Shown here: positions 24,774 to 32,656 of the stretch, piece by piece
How positions within the stretch are numbered: position 1 is the stretch's first letter
Layout: each line of letters begins with the position of its first letter
NCBI GenBank assembly: GCA_041398605.1
Contig: JAWKUK010000011.1
Coordinates: 124,001-188,000 of the forward strand
Direction: 5' to 3'
DNA length: 64,000 bases
From: JAWKUK01 sp041398605
Lineage (GTDB): Bacteria > Planctomycetota > UBA1135 > GCA-002686595
The notes under the pieces: generated by a model
What the model saw: the letters and a program-made list of their open reading frames with translations, nothing else
The model's database searches: none
Told to the model about the DNA's origin: nothing
Translations under genes and position numbers: made by a program

Positions 24774-24824
24774 AGAGCAGCCCCGGCCCCCGCAATCGCG
24801 GAGGCCGGGGCTGCTCTTGTTTGT
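24774..24824 (+). terminator. Strong intrinsic terminator-like hairpin between cheX and cheA
   Basis: AGAGCAGCCCCGGCC (24774-24788) pairs perfectly with GGCCGGGGCTGCTCT (24803-24817), an inner CCGC/GCGG extends the stem, and TGTTTGT follows. This would attenuate transcription between cheY-cheX and cheA, so the two parts of the cluster may be expressed at different levels. Confidence 0.75.
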
Positions 24825-24886
24825 CCCCCCCAAAATCACCGGCCGGGCGCTCACGCAATTCGGTCGCCCAATCCGATACACCCAAG

Positions 24887-27589
24887 ATGGACCTCTCCGC
24901 AGCACTTGCAGAGCTGAAGGCGTCGTGCGCCCTCGCCGCTGAGATCCCGGACGGGCTGAAGCTCCTCCGGTCCGCCGCCAACCGCCTGGCCAAGACGGCC
25001 AAGGCGCTGGGAGAGATCGAGGTTGCCCGCGACGCAGAGTCGCTCGCGGCGCAGGATGGCGAGCTCGAGCAGCTCCTGGCTCTAGCGCGTTCGCTGGCTG
25101 CGGGAGAGCGGCTCTCCTCCAATGAGGCTGATGCGGGCGCGAGCAGCGAGGACGACGCGCTGGTCGACATGCTCGTCCAGTCCATGAACGATGCCTCGGC
25201 GACCGCCGAAGAGCTGCTCCTGCAGCTCGAGGCAGACCCATACAATCAGGCGCATGTCTCGGAGCTGCGTCGGGTCGTCCACACGATCAAGGGGGAGGCT
25301 GGAGTCCTCGGGCTCGACGCCGCTCAGGTCGTCTGCCATGAAGCCGAAGAGATGGTCGATCGCTGCGTTGACGCGGGCGACATCGTCCCGCTCATCGATC
25401 CGATGCTCGGTGTCGTGGACTACTTGCGACGGTATGCGGAGGCGCTGCGCAGCAGCGGCTCGGGCGTCGCGTCGCCGCCGCAGCAGGCGCTGAGAAAGCA
25501 GATTGCCGCGACGCCCTCAGCGGAAGCAGAGGACGAGTCCGGAGCCAGCGCGGTCGCAGCGCACGAGGTCCAGCGCACGTTGGAGCCCGCGCCGCGCCAG
25601 CCTATCGCCGCTTCGCCCAGCGGGGCCGGGCCCGACCCTCAGGTGTCGTTGCTGGCAGATGCGCTCGTCGACGACACCCTCCAAGACTTCATCGACGAGT
25701 CACGCCAGCACCTCGAGGGCATCGAAGCGGACCTCCTCGAGTTTGAGTCGAAGCCGGACGACGATGAGCTGCTCAACCGGATCTTCCGCGCGTTCCACAC
25801 CATCAAAGGCGTCGCAGGCTTCCTGAACCTCGCCCCGATCGTTCGGCTCGCCCACACGACGGAGACGCTCCTCGATCGCTTGCGCCAAGCGACGATCGAG
25901 TTCCAGACGGTGCACGTCGACCTGGTTCTGACGGCGGCCGATTTGACGTCCAAGATGATCGAGTCCCTGGCCGGCGGTGAAGCGCCCCGAGTCAGCCAGC
26001 TCGAGAAGATCGATCACCGCCTGAATCAGGCGTTGCGCTGCGAGCCGGTCGACGCGGCCTATACCCTCGCGCCGGCGGTCCAAGAGACGCTCGCGGCGCT
26101 CGAGCTGGTTGGAGAGCACGCCGAAGCGCCGACCCCCGCGCGGCTCGGTGACCTGCTCGTCGCGAAGGGTATCGTCTCCAAGTCGCGGCTCGATGAAGCG
26201 TTGGCGCTGCAGCGCGCTCGCGCGGAGTCAGGCGAATCGATGAAGCTCGGTGAGGTCATCGTCGAGCTCGGCATCGCGCAGCAGCGCGACATCGATGAAG
26301 CGCTCATGATGCAGCGCGGCGACCACCCCGTCGCGAGGGCGCTTCAGTCCTCTGTCGACGTGGAGGAGGCCGCAGCCCTGGCGACCAAGAGCGCCAAGCG
26401 ACGCGCGCAGACCGACGCGACGATCAAGGTCTCGACGATTCGACTCGACGCATTGGTCGACATGGTCGGCGAGCTCGTGATCGCGCAGCAAATGGTCCTG
26501 CAGGATCCGGACCTCCGGACGCTGAAGAGCCCCGTGCTCGCGCGCAACCTGAGCCAGGTCAACAAGATCACTCGAGACCTACAAGAGGCCTCGATGTCGC
26601 TGCGCATGGTCACGTTCCGGTCGACGTTCCAGAAGGTCAGTCGCCTCGTGCGAGACGTCGCCCAGAAGGCGGGCAAGAAGGTCGAGCTCGAGGTCGCAGG
26701 AGCGGATACGGAGGTCGATCGCAACGTCGTCGAGCGCATCAGCGACCCGCTTGTCCACCTCATTCGCAACGCGATCGACCACGGGCTCGAGCCGCCCGCC
26801 GGGCGGCGCGAGGTCGGCAAGTCGGAGACCGGCCAAGTCGACCTGCGCGCCTATCACTCCTCGGGCGCGATCGTCGTCGAGGTCAAGGACGACGGTCGCG
26901 GCCTCGATCGCGACCGGATCCTCGCCAAGGCGCTCGAGAAAGGCCTCTTGCCCCCAGGGGCCTATGGTCCGGACATGAGCGACGACGATGTCTTCAAGCT
27001 CATCTTCGAGCCGGGCTTCTCGACGGCAGCCGCCGTCACGGACATCTCTGGACGCGGCGTCGGCATGGATGTTGTCCGCAAGAACATCGAGGCCATGCGT
27101 GGCCGGATCGAGATCCAGTCACGTAAAGGCGCGGGCACGACCTTCCTCCTGCGGCTGCCCCTCACCCTTGCGATCATCGACGGAATGGTCGTCCGGGTCG
27201 GCCAGCAGCGCTTCGTCATCCCGACGCTCTCGATCGAGGAGAGCTTCCAACCCAGCGCGCGCAAGGCGCATTGGAGCGCTGACGGCGGCCCGGTCGTGGA
27301 CGTCAGAGGGACCCTGGTCCCCGTGCGCCACCTCTCGCAGATCGTGGACGCGCAGTCCGATACGGGCCACGAGGGCGTCATGGTGCTCATGACCAACGGC
27401 GCCGAGCGCTTCTGCCTCCAGGTCGACGAAATCCTGGGGCAACAGCAAGTCGTCATCAAGAACTTGGGTGCCACCATGCCGAAGATCAATGGAGTCGCCG
27501 GTGGCGCGATCATGGGCGACGGTCGGGTCGCACTCATCCTCGATGCAGAGGGCCTCGCTCGCGAGGCGCTCTCTGCCGCCTGCTACTGA
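24887..27589 (+). CDS. cheA: Chemotaxis histidine kinase CheA with two Hpt domains and an MshEN-like insert
   Basis: A 900-residue CheA. It has two phosphotransfer domains (His132 in VVHTIKGEAG and His304 in AFHTIKGVAG). Then, at about 419-476, come two 24-residue stretches RLGDLLVAKGIVSKSRLDEA LALQ-like and KLGEVIVELGIAQQRDIDEA LMMQ-like, which fit the RLGxxL..L..L..Q pattern of MshEN/GspE N-terminal domains. After that are the P3 dimerisation helices, the ATPase with HLIRNAIDHGLE, DDGRGLD and GRGVGMDVV, and a CheW-like P5 domain. ATG at 24887 is used because the longer frame runs into the terminator. The extra Hpt and the insert are departures from E. coli CheA (654 residues). Confidence 0.92.
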   Translation: MDLSAALAELKASCALAAEIPDGLKLLRSAANRLAKTAKALGEIEVARDAESLAAQDGELEQLLALARSLAAGERLSSNEADAGASSEDDALVDMLVQSMNDASATAEELLLQLEADPYNQAHVSELRRVVHTIKGEAGVLGLDAAQVVCHEAEEMVDRCVDAGDIVPLIDPMLGVVDYLRRYAEALRSSGSGVASPPQQALRKQIAATPSAEAEDESGASAVAAHEVQRTLEPAPRQPIAASPSGAGPDPQVSLLADALVDDTLQDFIDESRQHLEGIEADLLEFESKPDDDELLNRIFRAFHTIKGVAGFLNLAPIVRLAHTTETLLDRLRQATIEFQTVHVDLVLTAADLTSKMIESLAGGEAPRVSQLEKIDHRLNQALRCEPVDAAYTLAPAVQETLAALELVGEHAEAPTPARLGDLLVAKGIVSKSRLDEALALQRARAESGESMKLGEVIVELGIAQQRDIDEALMMQRGDHPVARALQSSVDVEEAAALATKSAKRRAQTDATIKVSTIRLDALVDMVGELVIAQQMVLQDPDLRTLKSPVLARNLSQVNKITRDLQEASMSLRMVTFRSTFQKVSRLVRDVAQKAGKKVELEVAGADTEVDRNVVERISDPLVHLIRNAIDHGLEPPAGRREVGKSETGQVDLRAYHSSGAIVVEVKDDGRGLDRDRILAKALEKGLLPPGAYGPDMSDDDVFKLIFEPGFSTAAAVTDISGRGVGMDVVRKNIEAMRGRIEIQSRKGAGTTFLLRLPLTLAIIDGMVVRVGQQRFVIPTLSIEESFQPSARKAHWSADGGPVVDVRGTLVPVRHLSQIVDAQSDTGHEGVMVLMTNGAERFCLQVDEILGQQQVVIKNLGATMPKINGVAGGAIMGDGRVALILDAEGLAREALSAACY

Positions 27590-27599
27590 GACCAACGTC

Positions 27600-28091
27600 A
27601 TGCAGCAAGAACTCACTCGCAGCTCGAGCGCGACCCGGGGGGGCAAGTATCTCGTATTTGCGCTCGATCCGAATCAGTACGCCGTGCCGATCAAGGTCGT
27701 TCGCGAGATCATCGCGATGCACGAGATCACGCCGCTGCCTCGGATGCCGCACTTTGTACGTGGAGTGATCAACCTCCGCGGTCGGATCATCCCCGTCGCG
27801 GACCTGCGTGTCTGCCTCGGGATGAGCTCGAACGAAGCCACTCGGACCTCCTGCATCATCGTCGCAGACATCGAGTGCGACGACGAGGGGACCACGACTC
27901 AGATCGGTTGCATGGTCGACTCGGTCTGCGAGGTGCGCGAGATCGACGAAGCTGAGATCCAGACTCCGCCCCACGGCACGGACGGAGGCCACGTCAACGG
28001 TCTCGTTCGTACCGATGAGGCGGTCTTCGCGATCCTTGAGCTCGAGGTCTTGCTGGGTGAGATCGGCGCCCAAGCGCGGATGCTCGGTTGA
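27600..28091 (+). CDS. cheW: Chemotaxis coupling protein CheW
   Basis: A 163-residue CheW: GKYLVFALDPNQYAVPIKVVREI at the N-terminus, PHFVRGVINLRGRIIPVADLR in the middle, and VDSVCEVREI, all standard for the family. It couples receptors to CheA at the cytoplasmic membrane. The ATG at 27600 lies 10 bases after the cheA stop. An acidic insertion around IECDDEGTTTQ is slightly longer than in E. coli. It overlaps or abuts the cheR gene. Confidence 0.92.
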   Translation: MQQELTRSSSATRGGKYLVFALDPNQYAVPIKVVREIIAMHEITPLPRMPHFVRGVINLRGRIIPVADLRVCLGMSSNEATRTSCIIVADIECDDEGTTTQIGCMVDSVCEVREIDEAEIQTPPHGTDGGHVNGLVRTDEAVFAILELEVLLGEIGAQARMLG

Positions 28092-28108
28092 TCAACACGA
28101 GAGCATCC

Positions 28109-28918
28109 ATGGCGATCAAGTCCACCAAGGATCCGCTGGGTCAGCTCGTCGACGAAGCATACTCGCGCTGGGGGATCGTCGTCGATCCGCGCAAGAAGCA
28201 GATGGTCGAGAGCCGGCTCGATGCGGCCGCCAGGCGGCTCGCAGTGCCTGGCTTGCGTGAGCTCGTGGAGGCCTTGCGCTCCGACTCGACCGGCAAGGTC
28301 GAGGCCGTGCTCTTTGATGCGCTCTCGACGAACTTCACGTCCTTTTTCCGCGAGAAAGAGCAGATCGACTACGTCGTCGGGGAGGCGCGCAGAGAGGGCC
28401 TGAGCCGTGTTCGCTACTGGTCGGCGGGCTGCTCCAACGGGTCAGAGCCATACTCTTTGGCGATCGCTCTCTCCGAGGCGTTGCGCGACCGTGGACGGAC
28501 GGATGTCAAGATCCTGGCGAGCGACCTTGCGATCAGTGAGCTGCGTACGGCGAAGGCGGCGCAATACCAAAAGGAAGCGATCGCGCGCATGCCGCTCGAG
28601 CTCCAGAAGCGCCACTTTGAGCCCATCTCACCGAGCCATGTCCGCGTCAAAGAAGCGACCCGGTCCGCGGTGACGGTCGCGAGCATCAACCTCGCCGGAC
28701 CCTGGCGGCTGCGGGGGCCGTTCGACGCCATCTTCTGCCGCAACGTCATGATCTACTTTGACGAAGAAAGCAGGGTGAAGCTCGTCGAGCGCTTCGCAAA
28801 GCTCCTCCGGGCAGGGGGCTTCCTCGTCATCGGACTCACGGAGAGCATCACCGGGCGCTGCGAGCACCTGCAGATGCAACGCCCTGGTGTGTACCAGAAG
28901 ACTGGAGCGATTGAATGA
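28109..28918 (+). CDS. cheR: Chemotaxis protein methyltransferase CheR
   Basis: A 269-residue SAM-dependent glutamate methyltransferase: TNFTSFFREKEQ, the SAM-binding YWSAGCSNGSEPYSLAI, and FDAIFCRNVMIYFDEESR are all diagnostic. It methylates receptor glutamates during adaptation. The ATG at 28109 follows GAGAGC; a TTG at 28088 overlapping the cheW stop is an alternative start. The gene overlaps cheD by ATGA (28915-28918), so translation is coupled. Confidence 0.92.
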   Translation: MAIKSTKDPLGQLVDEAYSRWGIVVDPRKKQMVESRLDAAARRLAVPGLRELVEALRSDSTGKVEAVLFDALSTNFTSFFREKEQIDYVVGEARREGLSRVRYWSAGCSNGSEPYSLAIALSEALRDRGRTDVKILASDLAISELRTAKAAQYQKEAIARMPLELQKRHFEPISPSHVRVKEATRSAVTVASINLAGPWRLRGPFDAIFCRNVMIYFDEESRVKLVERFAKLLRAGGFLVIGLTESITGRCEHLQMQRPGVYQKTGAIE

Positions 28919-29433
28919 CGACAACCGAGACACGAGTTGGAGTCGGGGACGTCAAAGCTTCGGCCTCAACAGGGGGCACCGTCGTAACGCACGCGCTCGG
29001 CTCCTGCTTGGCCGTTACGCTATACGACCCGGAGGCACGGGTCGGCGCAATGCTCCATGCGATGCTGCCCGGTCCACCAATGCCAGGTGAGCCCAATGGG
29101 AAGCCGGAGGTCTATCTCTCGAGCGGCCTGCCGCGGCTCCAGAAGGCCTTCGAGCTGCTGGGCGGTCGTATGTCGCGCGCAGTCTTGTGCGCTGCTGGAG
29201 CCGCAGAGCTGCTCGATGACGCGGCAGGTTTCAAAATTGGCGCTCGCAACTGGGCCACGCTGCGGAAGCTCTGCTTCAAACAGGGCGTTCGCATCGCAGC
29301 CCAAGACGTGGGCGGGAACATGACCCGCAACCTCACCCTCGACCTTCAAACGGGTGACGTTACGGTGTCCATGAATGGCACGAAGAAGATCATCTGGACG
29401 GGCGCGAGCGCCCTCCGGAGGAATGCGTCATGA
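28915..29433 (+). CDS. cheD: Receptor glutamine deamidase CheD
   Basis: A 172-residue CheD with catalytic Cys31 in HALGSCLAVTLYD and His48 in GAMLHAML, and a C-terminal Thr-containing strand. The family deamidates receptor glutamines and, with CheC/CheX-type partners, feeds back on adaptation. Two CheC/CheX-like genes are present in this cluster, so a CheD partner is available. ATGA overlaps connect it to cheR upstream and to the second cheY downstream (29430-29433). Confidence 0.9.
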   Translation: MTTTETRVGVGDVKASASTGGTVVTHALGSCLAVTLYDPEARVGAMLHAMLPGPPMPGEPNGKPEVYLSSGLPRLQKAFELLGGRMSRAVLCAAGAAELLDDAAGFKIGARNWATLRKLCFKQGVRIAAQDVGGNMTRNLTLDLQTGDVTVSMNGTKKIIWTGASALRRNAS

Positions 29434-29807
29434 GCACACGAAAAGTACTGATCGTCGACGATTCGCCCATCCTCCGGCGCGCTGTTCGCAAGGCTGTGCA
29501 GCAAGCCGGCGTGGATGACTCCCAGATTCGCGAAGCCGGGAACGGTGCGGAGGCGCTCGCGATCTTCGAGGCGCTCGATGTCGCCCTGGTCTTGCTCGAC
29601 TTGCACATGCCGATCCTCGATGGCGTTGGCTTCTTGCGCGAGCTCAAAGCGCGCAATCAAGAGTCCAAGGCGGACGTCATCATCGTAAGCACGGAGAGCA
29701 ATGAAGAGCGCCTCCGCGAGGTCCGCGCGCTCGGCGCAAGAGACGTGTTGCGGAAGCCGTTCGAGCCGGAGCAGATTCGAGAGTACGTCGAGAAGATGGA
29801 GGTCTAA
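29430..29807 (+). CDS. Second CheY-like response regulator
   Basis: A 125-residue receiver domain with VLIVDDSPILR, VALVLLDLHMPILDGVGFL (phospho-Asp), IIVSTES and DVLRKPFEPE. All signalling residues are kept (DD, D, S/T, K). It is translationally coupled to cheD and followed 2 bases later by a CheX-like phosphatase gene, repeating the cheY-cheX order at the start of the operon. Could act as a phosphate sink or as the motor-binding CheY; sequence alone does not decide. Confidence 0.85.
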   Translation: MSTRKVLIVDDSPILRRAVRKAVQQAGVDDSQIREAGNGAEALAIFEALDVALVLLDLHMPILDGVGFLRELKARNQESKADVIIVSTESNEERLREVRALGARDVLRKPFEPEQIREYVEKMEV

Positions 29808-29809
29808 TC

Positions 29810-30250
29810 ATGTTGCCCGCGAACTTCAAAGACTGCCTGGTAGAGACCGTCGCGAGCGCGCTCGAGCGAATGGCTTTCATGGTGGGCGAGCCCATCGATG
29901 AGATCAGCGATGCGGAGGGGCGTGCGTCGTGCATACGCGTGACGGTCGACGGCGCGAACTACCAGGTCTGCGTGCGCGCGACGGATGGCGCGCTCCTCGA
30001 GCTGCTGGCGAGCCTTGTCGACTCCGAGAGCTTCGACGACGAGGAGGCGCAGCTCGCCGTGAACGAGCTCGCCAATGTGCTGGGTGGCGAGATCTTGCGC
30101 GTCTTGGGCGGGGATCTGCGGCCCTCCGAGTTGGGGCTCCCCAAGTCGGGTGACACAGTGGACGAGGATGAACGGACGATCCGGTGCGCGCTGGATTTCA
30201 TGGGCGAGACCATCGCGGTTGGCGTCACACCGATCGGAGCTTGCCCTTGA
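29810..30250 (+). CDS. Second CheX-like phosphatase
   Basis: A 146-residue CheX-type protein. The N-terminal helix reads NFKDCLVETVASALERMAF and the signature helix NELANVLGGEILRVLGG supplies the E-x-x-N pair. A central low-conservation acidic loop (PKSGDTVDEDERT) is present. It probably dephosphorylates the CheY-like protein encoded just upstream. Its TGA overlaps the TTG start of cheB. Confidence 0.72.
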   Translation: MLPANFKDCLVETVASALERMAFMVGEPIDEISDAEGRASCIRVTVDGANYQVCVRATDGALLELLASLVDSESFDDEEAQLAVNELANVLGGEILRVLGGDLRPSELGLPKSGDTVDEDERTIRCALDFMGETIAVGVTPIGACP

Positions 30251-31311
30251 GTGCGACCGCGATCAAGGTCCTGCTGATCGACGACTCTCCTTTGGTTCGT
30301 GCTGCGCTCTCCCGTGAGCTGCGGCAGCGACCAGGGGTCGCGATCATCGGCGCCGCTGCCGACCCGGTCGAGGGGGGCCACCTCGTCGATCAGCTCCGTC
30401 CCGACGCGATCATCTTGGACCTCGAGATGCCAAAGATGGACGGCCTTACGTTCTTGCGTGACCTCCAGAGGCGGCGCCCGACCCCAACGATCATCGTGAG
30501 TTCGCTGACGGCGCGGAGCCGCACTGTGGCGCTCGCGTGCCTCGAAGCTGGCGCGGTCGATGTCTTTGGCAAACCAGGCCCGGGCTACACGATTGTCCAG
30601 CTGGTCGATGACCTCGAGCGTGTGCTTCGGACGCAGCCTAAGATGCGCGTTGTCACGCCCATCGCCAACTCGTCAGGGGCAGGTCGGCTCCCGGACCCAC
30701 TGCACACTCCGACGGCATCGACCATTATGGCCATCGGTTCCTCGACCGGCGGGCCCGAAGCGCTCCGTCGCATCTTCGAGAGGCTGCCGAAGAAGCTCGC
30801 TCCCATAGTCATTACTCAGCACATGCCGCCGGGCTTTACCGCCGGCCTGGCCGAGCGCTTGAATGGCATCTCAGGTGTCGCAGTCAGAGAGGCAAAGGAC
30901 GGCGAGGCCCTCGAGGTCGGCGTCGCGCTCATCGCCCCTGGCGACCGGCACATGCGGGTCCGAAAGGGGCTCGGCGGACGGCTCATCGTGACCCTCACGG
31001 AGGGGCCGCCCGTGAGCGGCCACCGACCTTCGGTCGATGTCCTCTTCCAATCGATCGCTGAGATCCAAGGCTTGCGAGCGCTAGGGATGCTCTTGACCGG
31101 GATGGGCGAGGACGGCGCCGAAGGGCTCGGAAAGCTGCGCGCTGCTCGGTATACGACGGTCGCGCAGGACGCCGCGACGTGCGTGGTGTACGGGATGCCC
31201 CGCGTCGCTGCCGAGCGCGGCTTTGTGCAGGAGGTCCTGCCGATCGACAAGATGCCGGGGTGCCTCGTGGACTTCTCGCAGGGCAAGACCGTCACGAGTC
31301 GAGCGGCCTGA
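30247..31311 (+). CDS. cheB: Receptor methylesterase CheB
   Basis: A 354-residue CheB: receiver domain (KVLLIDDSP, phospho-Asp58 in IILDLEMPKMDG) joined to a methylesterase domain with Ser166 in GSSTGGPEA, His192 in TQHMPPG and Asp289 in GMGEDGA, the family's catalytic triad. It removes methyl groups from receptor glutamates. I place the start at the TTG at 30247, which overlaps the preceding stop (TTGA); no in-frame ATG lies close to the conserved start. Last gene of the che operon. Confidence 0.9.
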   Translation: MSATAIKVLLIDDSPLVRAALSRELRQRPGVAIIGAAADPVEGGHLVDQLRPDAIILDLEMPKMDGLTFLRDLQRRRPTPTIIVSSLTARSRTVALACLEAGAVDVFGKPGPGYTIVQLVDDLERVLRTQPKMRVVTPIANSSGAGRLPDPLHTPTASTIMAIGSSTGGPEALRRIFERLPKKLAPIVITQHMPPGFTAGLAERLNGISGVAVREAKDGEALEVGVALIAPGDRHMRVRKGLGGRLIVTLTEGPPVSGHRPSVDVLFQSIAEIQGLRALGMLLTGMGEDGAEGLGKLRAARYTTVAQDAATCVVYGMPRVAAERGFVQEVLPIDKMPGCLVDFSQGKTVTSRAA

Positions 31312-31349
31312 TCCATTCGCTCGATCCGGCGCTCGCGCACTGCTTGAGG

Positions 31350-31613
31350 TCAGCGACGTACACCGAAGCCGGGCTTTGACATCCCAGAGTGACGCTTGAC
31401 GCGCGGGAGCGCGAGCGCGTCGCTCGTTCCGGACGCCTCGATGATCTTGGTTGTGTTGCGCCGTGCGACGAGCACGCGGCCAGCGCCCCAGCCGGGTTTG
31501 GCTGTGCCGATGACGGGCGCAGGGGCGTCTGCGCCTGTGGTCACGGATTCGGCCGCGAAGGTGGCGCTGGCGAGGGCGGTTGCGAGAGAGAGTGCGGTCA
31601 GGAGCTTCTTCAT
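31350..31613 (-). CDS. Small secreted protein, unknown
   Basis: An 87-residue protein with a clear signal peptide (MKKLLTALSLATALASATFAAE). The mature part is basic and has two related segments, GTAKPGWGAGR and MSKPGFGVRR, the latter at the very C-terminus. The start at 31613 begins the signal peptide. It is convergent with cheB and lies downstream of the barrel gene at 31700. No family recognised; a small cell-surface or peptide-like role is possible. Confidence 0.55.
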   Translation of the reverse strand: MKKLLTALSLATALASATFAAESVTTGADAPAPVIGTAKPGWGAGRVLVARRNTTKIIEASGTSDALALPRVKRHSGMSKPGFGVRR

Positions 31614-31699
31614 GGGTGTGGGTGAGGCGGATGGTCCGCCGTCACCCAACGCTACCCCACGTTTGCTCGCGCGGCGTCCTCCTCGCCCCCCGGGGAGGC

Positions 31700-32491
31700 T
31701 CAGAAGCTCCAGCCCGCGCCGACGGTCAGGACGATGCCGTTGTCATCAAGGCCGTTCGCGTCGAGCGCGTCCTTGTAGTCACTGTCGATGGTCGTGACGT
31801 AGGCGAGCGTCGCGCTCACCGTGGTCGCTTCGTCGATGGCGCGGCTGAACGTCCCGCTTAGGGACAGGTCCGAGAGCCCGTTGCTGTCGGTGCCGAAGTA
31901 GAAGGCAGCCTGGTCGCCCCCCATCGCGCCGAGCATGAGGCCGGCATCAAAGGTCGTCCGCTCGTCGATCTCGGTGCTCCAGCCGCCCGCATACGACATG
32001 TAGTAGCCGTCCAGCGCGTCGAAGTCGTAGTACACGGAGAGCGCGTGGCTCAGGCCAAACGCCTCGAAGCTCGCCGTTCCGAAGACCTCGGTGGTGGAGC
32101 CGCCGACGAGGTTCGGGAAGTTGTAGGACACGACACCGGTCGTCACGTCATAGCCGTCGAAGGAGCGAGTGTAGCTCGCGACGAAGTCGACCTCGGTGAA
32201 GCCGAGCGCGTTGCCATCGGGCTCGACGCCGTTGCCTGAGTCGTTCGTGAGGCTCATGTTGCCCCAGGTGGAGAGGTCGAGCAGGCCGCCATCCGCGAGC
32301 GGAATGGACGTGGCGAGGTCGCCCTGTAGGGCGCCGCTCGTGTTCACCGGTGCGCCGCGGAACCAGTAAGCCGTGGTGGCATTCACCGATGCGCCTACCG
32401 CGGCAGGCTCGTCGGCGCGGACGGAGAGGCAGCTCGGCAGGGACACGCCCACGAGGAGCGCCAGGAGTTGGGTTCGGTTCACGGATCGCAT
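31700..32491 (-). CDS. TorF/Gcw_chp-like outer-membrane barrel
   Basis: A 263-residue protein. The start at 32491 leads into a signal sequence ending around LPSCLSVRA; the cysteine raises the possibility of a lipoprotein. The mature part begins ASVNATTAYWFRGAP and shows repeated 10-residue strands ending in TVGAGWSF, similar to the TIGR02001 (Gcw_chp/TorF) family of small outer-membrane barrels. It is divergent from the MCP gene. Function in the family is not known. Confidence 0.65.
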   Translation of the reverse strand: MRSVNRTQLLALLVGVSLPSCLSVRADEPAAVGASVNATTAYWFRGAPVNTSGALQGDLATSIPLADGGLLDLSTWGNMSLTNDSGNGVEPDGNALGFTEVDFVASYTRSFDGYDVTTGVVSYNFPNLVGGSTTEVFGTASFEAFGLSHALSVYYDFDALDGYYMSYAGGWSTEIDERTTFDAGLMLGAMGGDQAAFYFGTDSNGLSDLSLSGTFSRAIDEATTVSATLAYVTTIDSDYKDALDANGLDDNGIVLTVGAGWSF

Positions 32492-32590
32492 GGGGTGATG
32501 GGTGGGAGCCTCGGGACCCACCGCGCGCTGCGCCCTCGGGTCCAGGTCCCCTTGGATCGAACGAATTTCCTCTCAGGTTGAGCCTTCCCC

Positions 32591-32618
32591 TCAACTCTTG
32601 CCCCGCGGGATCCGAAAC
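32591..32618 (+). promoter_or_regulatory. Candidate sigma28 promoter of the MCP gene
   Basis: TCAA (32591-32594), 16 bases, TCCGAAAC (32611-32618), 38 bases before the ATG. The spacing and the CCGA core fit the sigma28 pattern TAAA/TCAA-N15-GCCGATAA. The same arrangement occurs before flagellin 1 and the flgM-like gene. Confidence 0.5.
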
Positions 32619-32656
32619 ACCCAGGGTTCAGTCCCCGCACACGTCTCCAGAAAACC

